A stretch of DNA of 64,000 bases from assembly GCF_014489615.1 (NCBI RefSeq), contig NZ_CP060825.1, positions 248,001-312,000 of the forward strand, in the 5' to 3' direction. A program made the translations under genes and the position numbers. Shown here one piece after another: positions 8,005-16,308 of the stretch. Below the pieces are notes generated by a model. That model saw nothing but the letters and a program-made list of their open reading frames with translations. It had not been told where the DNA came from and searched no databases. Position 1 is the first letter of the stretch. Each line of letters opens with the position of its first letter. Source of the stretch: Streptomyces genisteinicus (lineage in GTDB: Bacteria > Actinomycetota > Actinomycetes > Streptomycetales > Streptomycetaceae).

Positions 8005-8475
8005 ATGCACGGACGACACGCACGTCCCGCCCGCACCTCCTCCGCCCCCACCGCCCCCTCGGGCCGGGCAGGCGCCCGGCACGCCAGGCCGGACCGCCCG
8101 GCCGGACGGCTGCGGCGCCGCATCGCCGCGTACCGCGACGTCGATCTCCTGGCCGCCCCGGTCCCCGGGGGGCCGGGACCCGACGAGCAGTGCCTGCTCC
8201 TCGTCCATGTCCGGCGCGTCGTCGGACAGGTCCGGTACCGGATCTGCCCCGGGTGCGCCCGCGGCGTCATCAGCACCCTCGCCATCGACGGGCGGTTCCT
8301 CAGCACCGGCCTGGACACACGGGCCCTTTCCCACCTCCGGTCCCGGTACCCGGACGTGACCTGGTTCAGCACGGTGCGCAGGCGCGCCGGCCGGGAACTC
8401 TTCCGGCGCATGCGGGTCACCCGGCCCTCGGGCGGCCGCCCTTGCGCCCACCTGGGCGCCGCGGGGCAGGAGTGA
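8005..8475 (+). CDS. Hypothetical protein, possibly degenerate GNAT-like
   Basis: This 156-residue protein has a basic, proline/alanine-rich first 35 residues, then a compact domain with CPGC and a strand-helix unit (VISTLAIDGRFLSTGLDTRAL). The segment reading through to FRRM resembles the second half of actinobacterial N-acetyltransferase-like proteins. The catalytic acetyl-CoA loop is poorly conserved, so I do not assign activity. The ATG at 8005 was chosen because upstream residues are low-complexity. Its convergent neighbour is a small unknown protein. The start codon is uncertain. Confidence 0.5.
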   Translation: MHGRHARPARTSSAPTAPSGRAGARHARPDRPAGRLRRRIAAYRDVDLLAAPVPGGPGPDEQCLLLVHVRRVVGQVRYRICPGCARGVISTLAIDGRFLSTGLDTRALSHLRSRYPDVTWFSTVRRRAGRELFRRMRVTRPSGGRPCAHLGAAGQE

Positions 8476-8566
8476 CCGGCGCGGACGCTGCGCCACGGGC
8501 AGTCCACGCCCCCGGATCACCTCGCCGACAGGCCGCGGTCAGGGGGTGTTCTGCCCGCCTGGGTGG

Positions 8567-9148
8567 TCACCGTGCCCCGCGGGCACCTGTGCCGCGGCGG
8601 CCGGGCACACCGCCGGGGCGGGCGGAACGCGAGCCGCGACCACCCTTGGTGGACTTCCGGTCGCGCCGGTAGAGCATCGCGTGGGGTCCGCTGTCGGGAT
8701 ACTCCCTGGAGGCGCCCTCCGGCGTGTGGTCGTGGTAGAGGAGACGGCGCCACCACGGCCCCGGAGGGGCACCGGGGTCCGGCAGGGTGCGGCGTCGCAG
8801 CTCCTCGTCCAGTGGCCGCACGATCGCCGCCAGTTCCCTCCTGGGCCGCGGCGGCAGAAGACGCAGGATCTCCTCGATGGCGTCGCGGGCCGACGCGGTG
8901 TCGTCGAAGTGGCCTCCGGGACACGGGCAGGCGGTGCGCTCGAGGTACAGGTGACGCCCCGGCTGCGCGAGGAACCAGCGGTACAGCCGCAACGCGACTT
9001 CGGTGCCGAGGTGGAGGTCGGGGTGCCGGCCCTCCAGATGGTGGATCAGGGCAGTCGTCCTGGGCGACAGACCTCTGATGCGCCGCAGGGTACGCCGGGC
9101 GGGTCTCCACTGTGACGCACGGAGTGCGCCTGGCCGTCTACGCGGCAT
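8567..9148 (-). CDS. Hypothetical actinobacterial protein
   Basis: This 193-residue protein has an ATG at 9148 preceded by GAAAGG. Its core (about residues 25-125) is helical and contains ACPCPGGHFDD, with a Cys-x-Cys and a His that could bind metal, and an ELAAIVRPLDEEL helix. A WWRRLLYHDH segment follows. The last 35 residues are basic and low-complexity, as if poorly conserved. I do not recognise a named family. The well-placed Shine-Dalgarno and structured middle argue that it is real. Confidence 0.6.
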   Translation of the reverse strand: MPRRRPGALRASQWRPARRTLRRIRGLSPRTTALIHHLEGRHPDLHLGTEVALRLYRWFLAQPGRHLYLERTACPCPGGHFDDTASARDAIEEILRLLPPRPRRELAAIVRPLDEELRRRTLPDPGAPPGPWWRRLLYHDHTPEGASREYPDSGPHAMLYRRDRKSTKGGRGSRSARPGGVPGRRGTGARGAR

Positions 9149-9501
9149 GAGCCTTTCGAACGATGATCATCCGGCGACGCTCTCACACGCGGCTGCCGCT
9201 GTCCACCCCCGCCGGCGTCGGGGGTGGACGGGCGGAAGTGCCGCACGGCGGAGGCGGTTCCGCCGCCGGGAACGGGGCAGAGGTGCACGTGTCACGTGCG
9301 GGTGGTGGCCACCGTCGCCGCGGACGTTCCGGGGAAGGTGCGCCACAGCCGGCACCCGGCGGCGTCCCTGCACGTGACGGCACATCACGGCACCCCCGGC
9401 GGGGGCGCCGGCGGAGAGGGCGTGTGACATGACGACGCAGCAGATCGCACCGGTGCCCGGGAACGCCTCCCGGCCGCGCCGTCGCGCACCAGGGGGCCCG
9501 C
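9149..9501. other. Intergenic region with an 11-base-pair hairpin
   Basis: This 353-base divergent region contains a perfect inverted repeat, gtccacccccg (9201-9211) and cgggggtggac (9219-9229), with a 7-base loop. It lies 53 bases upstream of the minus-strand gene and 270 bases before the YihY gene. No gene ends here, so an operator or leader hairpin is likelier than a terminator. The remainder is GC-rich without coding signal. Confidence 0.5.
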
Positions 9502-10437
9502 GTGTCCGGTGACGCGGGACGGCCGCCGTCGCGGCTCCGGTCGACCGCGGGCGGCGGGCGCCGCCGTGCCTGGTGGGCCGCTCTGCGGCGCACTCCGGTG
9601 ACCATGTGGAACGACGACGTCACGGACGACGCGGCCGCGCTGACCTACTACTCCGTCCTCGTCGTGCTGCCGGCGCTGCTCGTGACCGTGATCACGTTCG
9701 CCCTCGTCAGCCCCGGGACGGCCCAGGACTTCATCGCCCACGTCACGCAGTTCGCGCCCGGCCAGTCGGGCGCCGAACTGCACGATCTCCTCGTGCACGT
9801 GCTCACCCCGGGCTCGGCGACGTGGACCGTGCTGGTCGCGGGGTCGGTCAGTGCGGTGTGGTCGGCGTGCAGCTACCTGGCCGTCTTCCGGCGCTCCCTG
9901 CACCGGATGCACGGCCTGCCCGACAGCCGTTCGCCCTGGCGCAAGGCCCCGCGCATCCTGGCGACCGCGCTGGGGCTCCTCGCCCTGCTCGTCGTCAGCG
10001 CGCTCGTGCTGCTGCTGAGCGGTCCCGTGGTCGGCTCCCTCGGCCGGCTGCTCCGCCTCGACGCCGCGGTGCCGCTGGTCTGGACGCTCGTGCGCTGGCC
10101 CCTGCTGCTCTGCCTGGTCGCCGGGCTCGTGGTCATCGTCTTCCACACCGGCCCCCCGCCGGCTCGCCGGCGGGGCCACAGCCTGTCCGGGGGTGCCCTG
10201 TCGGCCGCGCTGTGGCTGGCGGTCTCGGCCGGATTCGCGCTCTACACCTCCGTGCTGGGCACGTACAGCCGGATCTACGGGTCCCTCGCGGGCACGGTCG
10301 TCTTCCTCGTGTGGCTGTGGCTCTCCAACCTCGCCCTGCTGACCGGCGCGCAGTTCACCGCCGAACTGGGGCGCCGGCACGCCTCGTCCGCGCCGCCCGG
10401 CCCGCGGGAGGCGGCCCCCGCCCCGGGTGCCCGGTGA
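9502..10437 (+). CDS. YihY/BrkB-family inner membrane protein
   Basis: This 311-residue multi-pass protein shows the family core: AALTYYSVLVVLPALLV near residue 50, SVSAVWSACSYLAVF at about 125, and the C-terminal YSRIYGSLAGTVVFLVWLWLSNLALLTGAQFTAEL block diagnostic of YihY/BrkB. Six membrane helices are evident. Once mislabelled RNase BN, the family is now thought to be a membrane transporter or envelope factor of unresolved function. A GTG at 9502 follows AGGGGG at good spacing. Its 3' end is 18 bases from the convergent small cysteine-rich gene. Confidence 0.9.
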   Translation: MSGDAGRPPSRLRSTAGGGRRRAWWAALRRTPVTMWNDDVTDDAAALTYYSVLVVLPALLVTVITFALVSPGTAQDFIAHVTQFAPGQSGAELHDLLVHVLTPGSATWTVLVAGSVSAVWSACSYLAVFRRSLHRMHGLPDSRSPWRKAPRILATALGLLALLVVSALVLLLSGPVVGSLGRLLRLDAAVPLVWTLVRWPLLLCLVAGLVVIVFHTGPPPARRRGHSLSGGALSAALWLAVSAGFALYTSVLGTYSRIYGSLAGTVVFLVWLWLSNLALLTGAQFTAELGRRHASSAPPGPREAAPAPGAR

Positions 10438-10455
10438 ACCGGATCACCGGCACGG

Positions 10456-10782
10456 TCAGCGCGTGCGCCGCCGCTCGCGGTACCCGGAGCACCCGCAGTG
10501 CTCCGGACGCCACCAGCCCGTCCAGTTGCCGCCGCCGTCGTACCGGTCCCCCGAGCCTCCCGTGGCCACCAGGCACCGCCCGCCCCGCGCGCTGTGCTCG
10601 GACGGCCAGTGCCCGCACTCCCCGCACACCGGGCGAGCGGTGTCAGGGACGACGGGGCCGCTGCGCACGATGACCACGAGGGCCGCCACGCCCGCGACGA
10701 CGACCGCGATCCCGGCCGCACCGACGACCGCCGCCGCGCTCACCGCACGCCTCGCGGGGACCGCGGACGGAGACGGATGCAC
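10456..10782 (-). CDS. Small membrane-anchored protein with CxxCGH zinc-like motif
   Basis: This 108-residue protein has one N-terminal membrane helix (about residues 14-42), then a short cysteine-rich part: CGECGHWPSEH-x5-C at about residues 53-69 and CGCSG near the end. The C-x2-C-G-H-x4-H-x4/5-C pattern recurs in the neighbouring gene on the same strand, 79 bases upstream. The GTG start at 10782 lacks a strong Shine-Dalgarno, so the start is uncertain. No named family is recognised, and metal binding is inferred from spacing only. Confidence 0.5.
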   Translation of the reverse strand: MHPSPSAVPARRAVSAAAVVGAAGIAVVVAGVAALVVIVRSGPVVPDTARPVCGECGHWPSEHSARGGRCLVATGGSGDRYDGGGNWTGWWRPEHCGCSGYRERRRTR

Positions 10783-10861
10783 GGACGGGGGCGGGGACAG
10801 GTACGGGGGCGGGGACGCACCGGGCTCGCCCGCCTCACCCGGCTCACCGGACTCGCCGGAC

Positions 10862-11161
10862 TCACCAGAAGCTCTGGCAGGCGCAGACGACGTCGATCCG
10901 CCTCTCCGTGGTCCACGTGTCGCCCTCGAAGCCGAAGTGCCGTTCCGTCACGGTGTCCTGGCCGACCGAGGCACGGCAGCGCACACCCGGGTGCGACGAC
11001 CGGCCGTGGCCGCATCCGTGGCACGTGTCGGTGGTGTTGCGGTGCCAGTTGTCCGGACGGAACCCCCCGCACTCGCAGGAACCGTCCTCGCCGTCGCAGC
11101 GCCCCACCGCGTGGAGGGTCCACAGGTGTCCGCACCGGCACGTGACCACGCGCCCGCCCAA
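10862..11161 (-). CDS. Small cysteine/histidine-rich protein, probable zinc-binding
   Basis: This 99-residue soluble protein contains two related units: CRCGHLWTLH-x5-C-x6-CEC (about residues 8-31) and CHGCGHGRSSHPGVRC (about 47-62), then a C-terminal sheet region ending VVCACQSFW. Regular Cys/His spacing strongly suggests metal binding. A TTG start at 11161 follows GGGGTGG at good spacing, and a GTG four codons on is an alternative. It shares the CGH-x4-H-x5-C unit with the downstream membrane-anchored protein, and the pair may be co-transcribed. Function unknown. Confidence 0.62.
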   Translation of the reverse strand: MGGRVVTCRCGHLWTLHAVGRCDGEDGSCECGGFRPDNWHRNTTDTCHGCGHGRSSHPGVRCRASVGQDTVTERHFGFEGDTWTTERRIDVVCACQSFW

Positions 11162-11405
11162 CGAGCCACCCCCTTCGCCGATGCCGTCCAGCGTAGGGAC
11201 CGCCGACGACAGCCGAGCGTGCGGCGACGGGCCGCGAGGTGTACGCGGGGAGAAGCGCGTGTGTCCGCACCCACGCGAGGCCTCATGTGTCCGCGGCCGG
11301 GGACCGACGCCGCACCGTGATCACGCCGATATCCCGCGGAGCTGGTGCCGGGGACCCGCCGGTGTGAGGGTTGCGGGCGTCCGCCGCCCTCACGTGAGGT
11401 CCGCC

Positions 11406-11750
11406 ATGTCCGGTCTGCCGTTCGCCGCGCCCTTCGTGGTGCTGGCATCCCTTCTCTGGTCCCTGCCGGTGTTCCTCTTCCCCCGGCGGCGCCGGGCGGG
11501 GGCGGTGGCCGCCGTCTGCCATCTGGCGGTGACAGCGGCGATCACCCGCCCGTGGACCGATGACTGGTACTGGCACGACGGAACGTGGCTGACGCTCGTC
11601 TTCGGCCACGGCGCGCTGCTCGCGTGCGGCAGGCTGTGCTTCGAACTCAGCCCGCTGGGCGCCCGCCACCGTGGCAACTCCTCCCGCACGCGCGCCTCCG
11701 GCACCGCATCGCTGCCCGACGCGGAGAACCACCCCGCGACGTCCTGGTAG
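11406..11750 (+). CDS. Small membrane protein of unknown function
   Basis: This 114-residue protein has three hydrophobic segments: residues 5-24, about 33-46, and about 60-75 (LTLVFGHGALLACGRLCFEL). A polar C-terminal tail follows. A weak GAGG lies just before the ATG. There is no recognised family. It converges on the DUF4157 gene, 120 bases away. It is supported by start signal and membrane architecture only. Confidence 0.5.
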   Translation: MSGLPFAAPFVVLASLLWSLPVFLFPRRRRAGAVAAVCHLAVTAAITRPWTDDWYWHDGTWLTLVFGHGALLACGRLCFELSPLGARHRGNSSRTRASGTASLPDAENHPATSW

Positions 11751-11870
11751 CGCCTCGCCGGCCCGGCCGGGACGGCACACCGGTCACGGCCGGCGCGACG
11801 CGGGTCCCGCCCGTCACGACACCGGTACGGCGTACCCGCCACGGCGTACCACCGCCGCCGTGGCGGACCG

Positions 11871-13556
11871 TCAGTCCACCTCCTCGGTGGACTCGGACGA
11901 GCTGCTCTGCGACTGCCGGGCCCGGGCCAGCCGCTCGGCCACCTCCTCGGCGTTTCCGGGTCCCGGCATCAGACCGCGCGCGGGGCCCTGCGCGAGAGGG
12001 AGCACACGGCCCCTGCGCTCGGTCGTCCGCTGCTCCTGGTGGCTCTCCAGGCCCTCGGCCGCGGCCCGGGGGGTCGCGACGGCGAGACTCAGCAGGCCCA
12101 TCGCGCTGAGCAGGTTCGTGGGGATGGCCTTGCCCGTCATCGCCTTCCACACGTCGCCCGCGAAGGTCGTGCAGTTGTGGAGGGTGAAGCTGTAGTTGTC
12201 CTGCACCCTGCCGTGGACGAGCTGATAGCCCTTCACGATGTCCCGCAGCGCCACGTTCTTCGACTCGTGGCTCGTGGCACTGCGCCGCGCGGCGAACGGG
12301 TCGGGGCAGCGCACACCGCCCGTCACGCTGCCGAGCGACATGTACCCGGGCTCCGTCGGGAAGAAGCCGAAGGAGACCCGCCGCCCGCCGGACCCGGTGA
12401 CCTCCATCCAGGCATGTCCCTCGGTCGCGTTGCCGTTGGCGAACACGTTGAACGTGACCTTGAGCTTCCTGCCGAGGTCGCCCTCCTCCAGATCCTGCGT
12501 CAGCAGGTCGCGCAGCGGGGCCAGGTCGCTGTGCTCGGCCAGGGTGGGAATCGGTTCCCGGGCCGGCAACGCCCGCTCGCGCGCCGGGGGTTGCGCCGGA
12601 CGCTCCGGCGAATCGGAGTCGGATTCCGGGAGCACACGCCGCATCCGGGGGATGAGCGGCCCCTCCCCCAGCCGGTCGAGCCTGTCGGCGAGATCGCCCA
12701 TGTCGGGCCCCTGCTCGATCTGGCGCCGGATCTGCTCACGCAGTTCCCGGCGTTCCGGAGAGCTGTCGCTGTCCTGCTCGGGGGCGGAGTTGTCGGCCTC
12801 GTACTCCCGGTCGTCCCGGCGGCCGCGCTGGTCCTCCATACGCTGGACGGCCGGGGCCGCGGCGGAGAGCTGCACGGCACCGCCGTGGCCCGGCGCCCCG
12901 GGGAGAGCGAGGTCGGGTGCCTCTCCCCTGGCCACCCGCCTGCCGTTGGCGGCGGAGGAGACCTCGAAGGGGTCGCGGGGGCTCGAAACCCTGGCGCCCA
13001 TGCCGTTGTCCGTGCCCGGCACCGGCCCGAGCGACTGCTGACGGACATGGTCGAGCTCGTGGTACATCGTCTCGTCGTCCGCGCCCTGCGGACCGACGTA
13101 GATGTCCGGCCCGCTGGTGTAGGCACTGGCGCCCAGTTCCACCGCCGACTGCTGGGACACGGGGTCGTCATGGACCCGGACGTGGCCGAAGGGCATGCCG
13201 TAGGCCTGCTCCGCCGTCCGCTGGATGTGGTGGGACAGCGGACGGCCGGGGGTGCGCTGGGCGTCCGCGAAGGAGGACCGCCGCTGGACGGCCGGCGGTT
13301 CCTGCACCCGGCGCTGCACCTCCGCCTCGTGTCCGCAGTGGGGGCCGTGCTCGTGACGCGCACGCTGGACCGCCCGCCTCAGCTCGGGGTTGCCCGCCGT
13401 CTCCTGCCGGTCCGCCAGGGAACGCTGGATCATCTGCGTGACCGCCGCGTTCCCCGCCGTCGCGTGCAGGGCCTGCAGCGCGGTCGGGGGCAAGGAGGAG
13501 GAACGCCTGTCCGAGGTCTCGTTGCCCGACGAGTCCTTGCCCCTGTGGAGATGCAT
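11871..13556 (-). CDS. DUF4157 (eCIS-core) protein with C-terminal papain-like hydrolase domain
   Basis: This 561-residue two-domain protein has an N-terminal region containing the DUF4157/eCIS-core domain (about residues 100-175): LSHHIQRTAEQAYGMPFGHVRVHDD, then DIYVGP and the zincin-type motif YHELDHVRQQ with an intact HExxH. This domain is associated with cargo of extracellular contractile injection systems and with polymorphic toxins. A charged, Ser/Asp-rich linker follows. The C-terminal half has GHAWMEV and later YSFTLHNCTTFAGDVW, the His and Cys boxes of permuted NlpC/P60 or DUF4105-like papain folds. No signal peptide is seen. Two unrecognised genes precede it on the same strand. I infer an effector-like hydrolase. 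No injection-system structural gene lies in the window. Confidence 0.78.
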   Translation of the reverse strand: MHLHRGKDSSGNETSDRRSSSLPPTALQALHATAGNAAVTQMIQRSLADRQETAGNPELRRAVQRARHEHGPHCGHEAEVQRRVQEPPAVQRRSSFADAQRTPGRPLSHHIQRTAEQAYGMPFGHVRVHDDPVSQQSAVELGASAYTSGPDIYVGPQGADDETMYHELDHVRQQSLGPVPGTDNGMGARVSSPRDPFEVSSAANGRRVARGEAPDLALPGAPGHGGAVQLSAAAPAVQRMEDQRGRRDDREYEADNSAPEQDSDSSPERRELREQIRRQIEQGPDMGDLADRLDRLGEGPLIPRMRRVLPESDSDSPERPAQPPARERALPAREPIPTLAEHSDLAPLRDLLTQDLEEGDLGRKLKVTFNVFANGNATEGHAWMEVTGSGGRRVSFGFFPTEPGYMSLGSVTGGVRCPDPFAARRSATSHESKNVALRDIVKGYQLVHGRVQDNYSFTLHNCTTFAGDVWKAMTGKAIPTNLLSAMGLLSLAVATPRAAAEGLESHQEQRTTERRGRVLPLAQGPARGLMPGPGNAEEVAERLARARQSQSSSSESTEEVD

Positions 13557-13754
13557 CCCACCCTTCTACCGACGCGGTCCGCCCGGCGGCAAGGACCTGA
13601 CGGGCAGACCTCGCGCGGACGCCGGGACCGTACGGGCACGGCCCGGCTGCCCTTCCGGCTCGGGCCCGCGGCTGCCCGGCTCCGGACGTCAGGTCTCCGC
13701 CTGGGGCGCGCCTCCGCGCTGCTCCGGACGCCTCCGCGCGGACCGCCGCGGCGA

Positions 13755-15017
13755 CTACCGTGCGCGGCGCCGACGGCGTTCGCGCTCGAACTCGTCCACG
13801 TCCCGCATCCAGGGGCCGTGCGGTCCGAGCGCGGCGCAGCCGCCGAGGACGAAGGCGCTCACCAGCGCCCGGTAGCCGTCGATCCCGTCGACCAGGCCGT
13901 ACTCGACCAGGTACTCCGGCTCCGACCCGCCGGTCCCCGGCCGCACCGTCGTGATCCTGGCGGCGGAGTCCGCGTAGAAGTGGAGCTGGATGCCCTCGCC
14001 CATCGCCTCGTCCTCGATGGTGAAGACCTCGTTGTCCCCCGCGGAGCGTTCGCCGACGAAGTCCCAGAAGTCCGCGGTGGCCGTGCGGGGACCGCCCCGG
14101 CGCCACTTCCGCTCGACGTCCTTGTCGTCTGTGAACGACAGCGCCGTCTTCCGCGCGCTCCCGTCGTCGCCGGGGCGGTCGCCGCCGGCTTCCTCGTCGT
14201 CCTGGGCTGCTGTCCTCCTGGAGCGCTCAGCGGTCTCCACGCACATCAGGAAGCTCACGGTGCGCACCGCGTCGTCGACCAGCCCGGGGTGGGCACGGCG
14301 TACCGCCTCCTCGACCGCCGTCTCCGTCCGCTTCCAGGCGCGCTTGTCCGTGGCGCGCTTCCCCCGTCGCGGGTCGGTGCCGATCCGCATCCCGGCGGAT
14401 GCCTGCTCCGCGGTGGCGATCACGCGCATCACCTGGGGCAGGAGTGCCGGATCGACGGCGTCCGGGAGCCGTTTCGGAACGGTCGCCCCGTGCAGATAGC
14501 GGCCCGTGTAGTGCAGAAGCGCGGCGTCGAGCGGGCCGAGGACGGTTCCGCGGCGGGCGCGGCGGCGGTCCGCGTGGTCCTTCTGGGCGCGCTGCTGGTC
14601 CGGTGTCTCGGTCGCCGCCTGCATCGCCGCGCAGACCTGACCGCGGTCGAGCAGCTCGATCCGGGCGCCGTGGGCGACGAGTCGGCTCCGGTCCCACCGG
14701 ATGCCGCCGAAGAGCGCGTCGACGTCGGCGGGCGGGGAGAGGAGGACCGGGTCGAGGAGTGCGACGGCGGCGCCCTCGTCCAGCGCGCCGCGGGTTCCCG
14801 CGTCGTCGCACAGGGGCAGGACCGCGCTCCACAGCAGCAGATGACGGGCCAGGTCCTCCCGGATGACCGCGAGGTGGGCCTCCGTGATCGGGAACGTGAA
14901 CGTGCGGGGCTCGTGGTTGGCGTCGGCGCCGGCGCCGAGCATCAGCTTCAGCACGCCGTCCTCGCTGACCACATTCGGGATCCAGCCGCTGCGACGGGTG
15001 AAGACGGTGTCTCTCAT
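13755..15017 (-). CDS. Hypothetical protein upstream of the DUF4157 gene
   Basis: This 420-residue soluble protein begins MRDTVFTRRSGWIPNVVSEDGVLKLMLGAGADANHEPRTF when the ATG at 15017 is used. A GTG at 15077 would add 20 proline-rich residues. It has no membrane segment or recognisable catalytic motif. Helical middle sections (ITEAHLAVIREDLARHLLLW) and a central charged stretch near residues 270-305 are visible. The C-terminal part is sheet-rich (GIQLHFYADSAARITTVRP). It is 198 bases upstream of the DUF4157 gene and 93 bases downstream of another unknown, all on the minus strand. An immunity or chaperone role would fit but is only inferred. Confidence 0.7.
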   Translation of the reverse strand: MRDTVFTRRSGWIPNVVSEDGVLKLMLGAGADANHEPRTFTFPITEAHLAVIREDLARHLLLWSAVLPLCDDAGTRGALDEGAAVALLDPVLLSPPADVDALFGGIRWDRSRLVAHGARIELLDRGQVCAAMQAATETPDQQRAQKDHADRRRARRGTVLGPLDAALLHYTGRYLHGATVPKRLPDAVDPALLPQVMRVIATAEQASAGMRIGTDPRRGKRATDKRAWKRTETAVEEAVRRAHPGLVDDAVRTVSFLMCVETAERSRRTAAQDDEEAGGDRPGDDGSARKTALSFTDDKDVERKWRRGGPRTATADFWDFVGERSAGDNEVFTIEDEAMGEGIQLHFYADSAARITTVRPGTGGSEPEYLVEYGLVDGIDGYRALVSAFVLGGCAALGPHGPWMRDVDEFERERRRRRAR

Positions 15018-15110
15018 GGGCTCAGGTTTCTCTGGGGCGGCGCCGGGCGGGCCCGGCGGATCCTCGGCGGGTGGCACGGCGACGAGGCGGTGCCGCCGCG
15101 CGCCGGTCGT

Positions 15111-15773
15111 TCACGCCCACCGGGCGCACGCGCCGGCGAGCCGCGGGTCGGCGAGCACCCAGACCTCGCCGTCGGCGGCCCCGGCCGGGGCGCCCACCCG
15201 TTCGATGCCGAGGAACGCGATCAGCGCCAGCAGTTCGGCCCGTTCGGCGCGGTCGTCGTCGAGGCCGTCCCCGTCGAAGAAGACGTAGAACCGGTCGCTG
15301 GGGTCCACGATGCCCGAATCCCCCCAGATCCGGGCCACTTCCTCGAACGCCGTCGCCTCCGTCGTGAACGCGGCGGCCCGCGCGGCACCGCGGGCCTCGG
15401 GTGACGCGTCGAGGTCGGCGGGGTCCGGGAACCACTGGCCGAAGTGGTCGAGGCCCGCGTAGCCGTTCTCGAAGAACAGCATGGCGCCCGGGAGGTACCG
15501 GTTGCGCCGGTCCACCCGGAGGTGTTCCGAGCGGGGCGGGTCGCCGTCCGCGATCCGGGAGATCATCCCCTGCCCCGGCGAGAGCACGAGGCTCTGCCCC
15601 GCCCGCTCGTCGCGGATGGTGCAGGTGCCGGAGTCCCGGTCCCGGTCCCGGAAGAACGCGGAGAACGCCGTGTACGCCTCCTGCGGATCTCCCGCGGACA
15701 CCTCGTGTCCGCCGTCGCCGTCGCCGGCGGTGAAGACGAACCGCCGCGGGGCGGGATCGTAGGGGCGGGCCAT
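15111..15773 (-). CDS. Hypothetical protein, first gene of the DUF4157 cluster
   Basis: This 220-residue soluble acidic protein has an ATG at 15773 preceded by GAAGGA. It opens with a sheet-like RRFVFTAGDGDGGHEVSAGDP segment and continues with FYVFFDGDGLDDDRAERAELLALIAFLGIERVG near residues 155-190, a helix rich in acidic residues. There are no membrane segments and no known motif. Its position ahead of the two following minus-strand genes suggests an operon. Acidic small proteins beside toxin-like genes are often immunity proteins, but nothing here proves it. Confidence 0.65.
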   Translation of the reverse strand: MARPYDPAPRRFVFTAGDGDGGHEVSAGDPQEAYTAFSAFFRDRDRDSGTCTIRDERAGQSLVLSPGQGMISRIADGDPPRSEHLRVDRRNRYLPGAMLFFENGYAGLDHFGQWFPDPADLDASPEARGAARAAAFTTEATAFEEVARIWGDSGIVDPSDRFYVFFDGDGLDDDRAERAELLALIAFLGIERVGAPAGAADGEVWVLADPRLAGACARWA

Positions 15774-16037
15774 GTGCGTCCTTCGTTCACGTGGGAGGGC
15801 CGCCCCACCCTAGCCGCACCGCGTCGGAGGCAATCCGCCGCACCTGCCCCGCGAGCAGCGGCGGCGGCGAGCCGGTCACACGGCAGGGCCGCCCGCGGTC
15901 CCGGGAACGGACGGCGTCAGCCCGTCCCGCCGCTCTCACGCGGTCGCGCGCCGCCGTGCCCGGGGCCGGCGTCAGGATCGTGCAAGGAAACGCGGCGTGC
16001 GGTGGCACTCCCGGCAGACGGGCGGGAGGCTGCATGC

Positions 16038-16211
16038 ATGACGTCCGTATGGCGGCCCGACCGCGGCATCCGGCGCATCGTCGTCGCGTTCGCGGGGACC
16101 GCCGCGGTCCTCATCACCGTCGGCGCGGCCTCCGGCAGCATCCTGATGCTCGGACTCGGCGTCTGGGGCGCGATCGCCGCCTGCGCGCTGGAGTTGGTCT
16201 ACCGGCCCTGA
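16038..16211 (+). CDS. 57-residue membrane peptide
   Basis: This short open frame encodes MTSVWRPDRGIRRIVVAFAG then two closely spaced hydrophobic helices (about residues 13-32 and 34-52) and a terminal VYRP. The N-terminus is basic, so it probably lies inside. No strong Shine-Dalgarno is seen, and the frame was judged mainly on membrane topology and codon usage. It ends 97 bases before the kdpC stop, convergent. Function unknown. Confidence 0.42.
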   Translation: MTSVWRPDRGIRRIVVAFAGTAAVLITVGAASGSILMLGLGVWGAIAACALELVYRP

Positions 16212-16213
16212 GA

Positions 16214-16259
16214 CCGGGTCGGTGGTGGACGCCCGGCCGGGTGCCCGCCGCCGACCCGG
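16214..16259. terminator. Hairpin terminator downstream of kdpC
   Basis: Arms ccgggtcgg (16214-16222) and ccgacccgg (16251-16259) pair perfectly, and the stem continues inward with G-C and G-U pairs to about 16228/16245. It lies 50 bases past the kdpC stop codon and also follows the convergent small membrane gene. No T-tract. Confidence 0.55.
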
Positions 16260-16308
16260 CCGCGGACACCCGGCGGGGGCGTCCCGGTGGTCCCGGCCGC
16301 CCGGCCCG

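Noticed and set aside
12039..15404. Very long plus-strand open frame opposite the DUF4157 cluster
   Set aside because: Residues are Arg/Gly/Pro-rich without domains. It is the antisense of three coherent minus-strand genes, a usual effect of high GC.
11751..15800. Complete contractile injection system
   Set aside because: Only a DUF4157 protein is present. No sheath, tube, baseplate spike or AAA ATPase gene occurs in the window.
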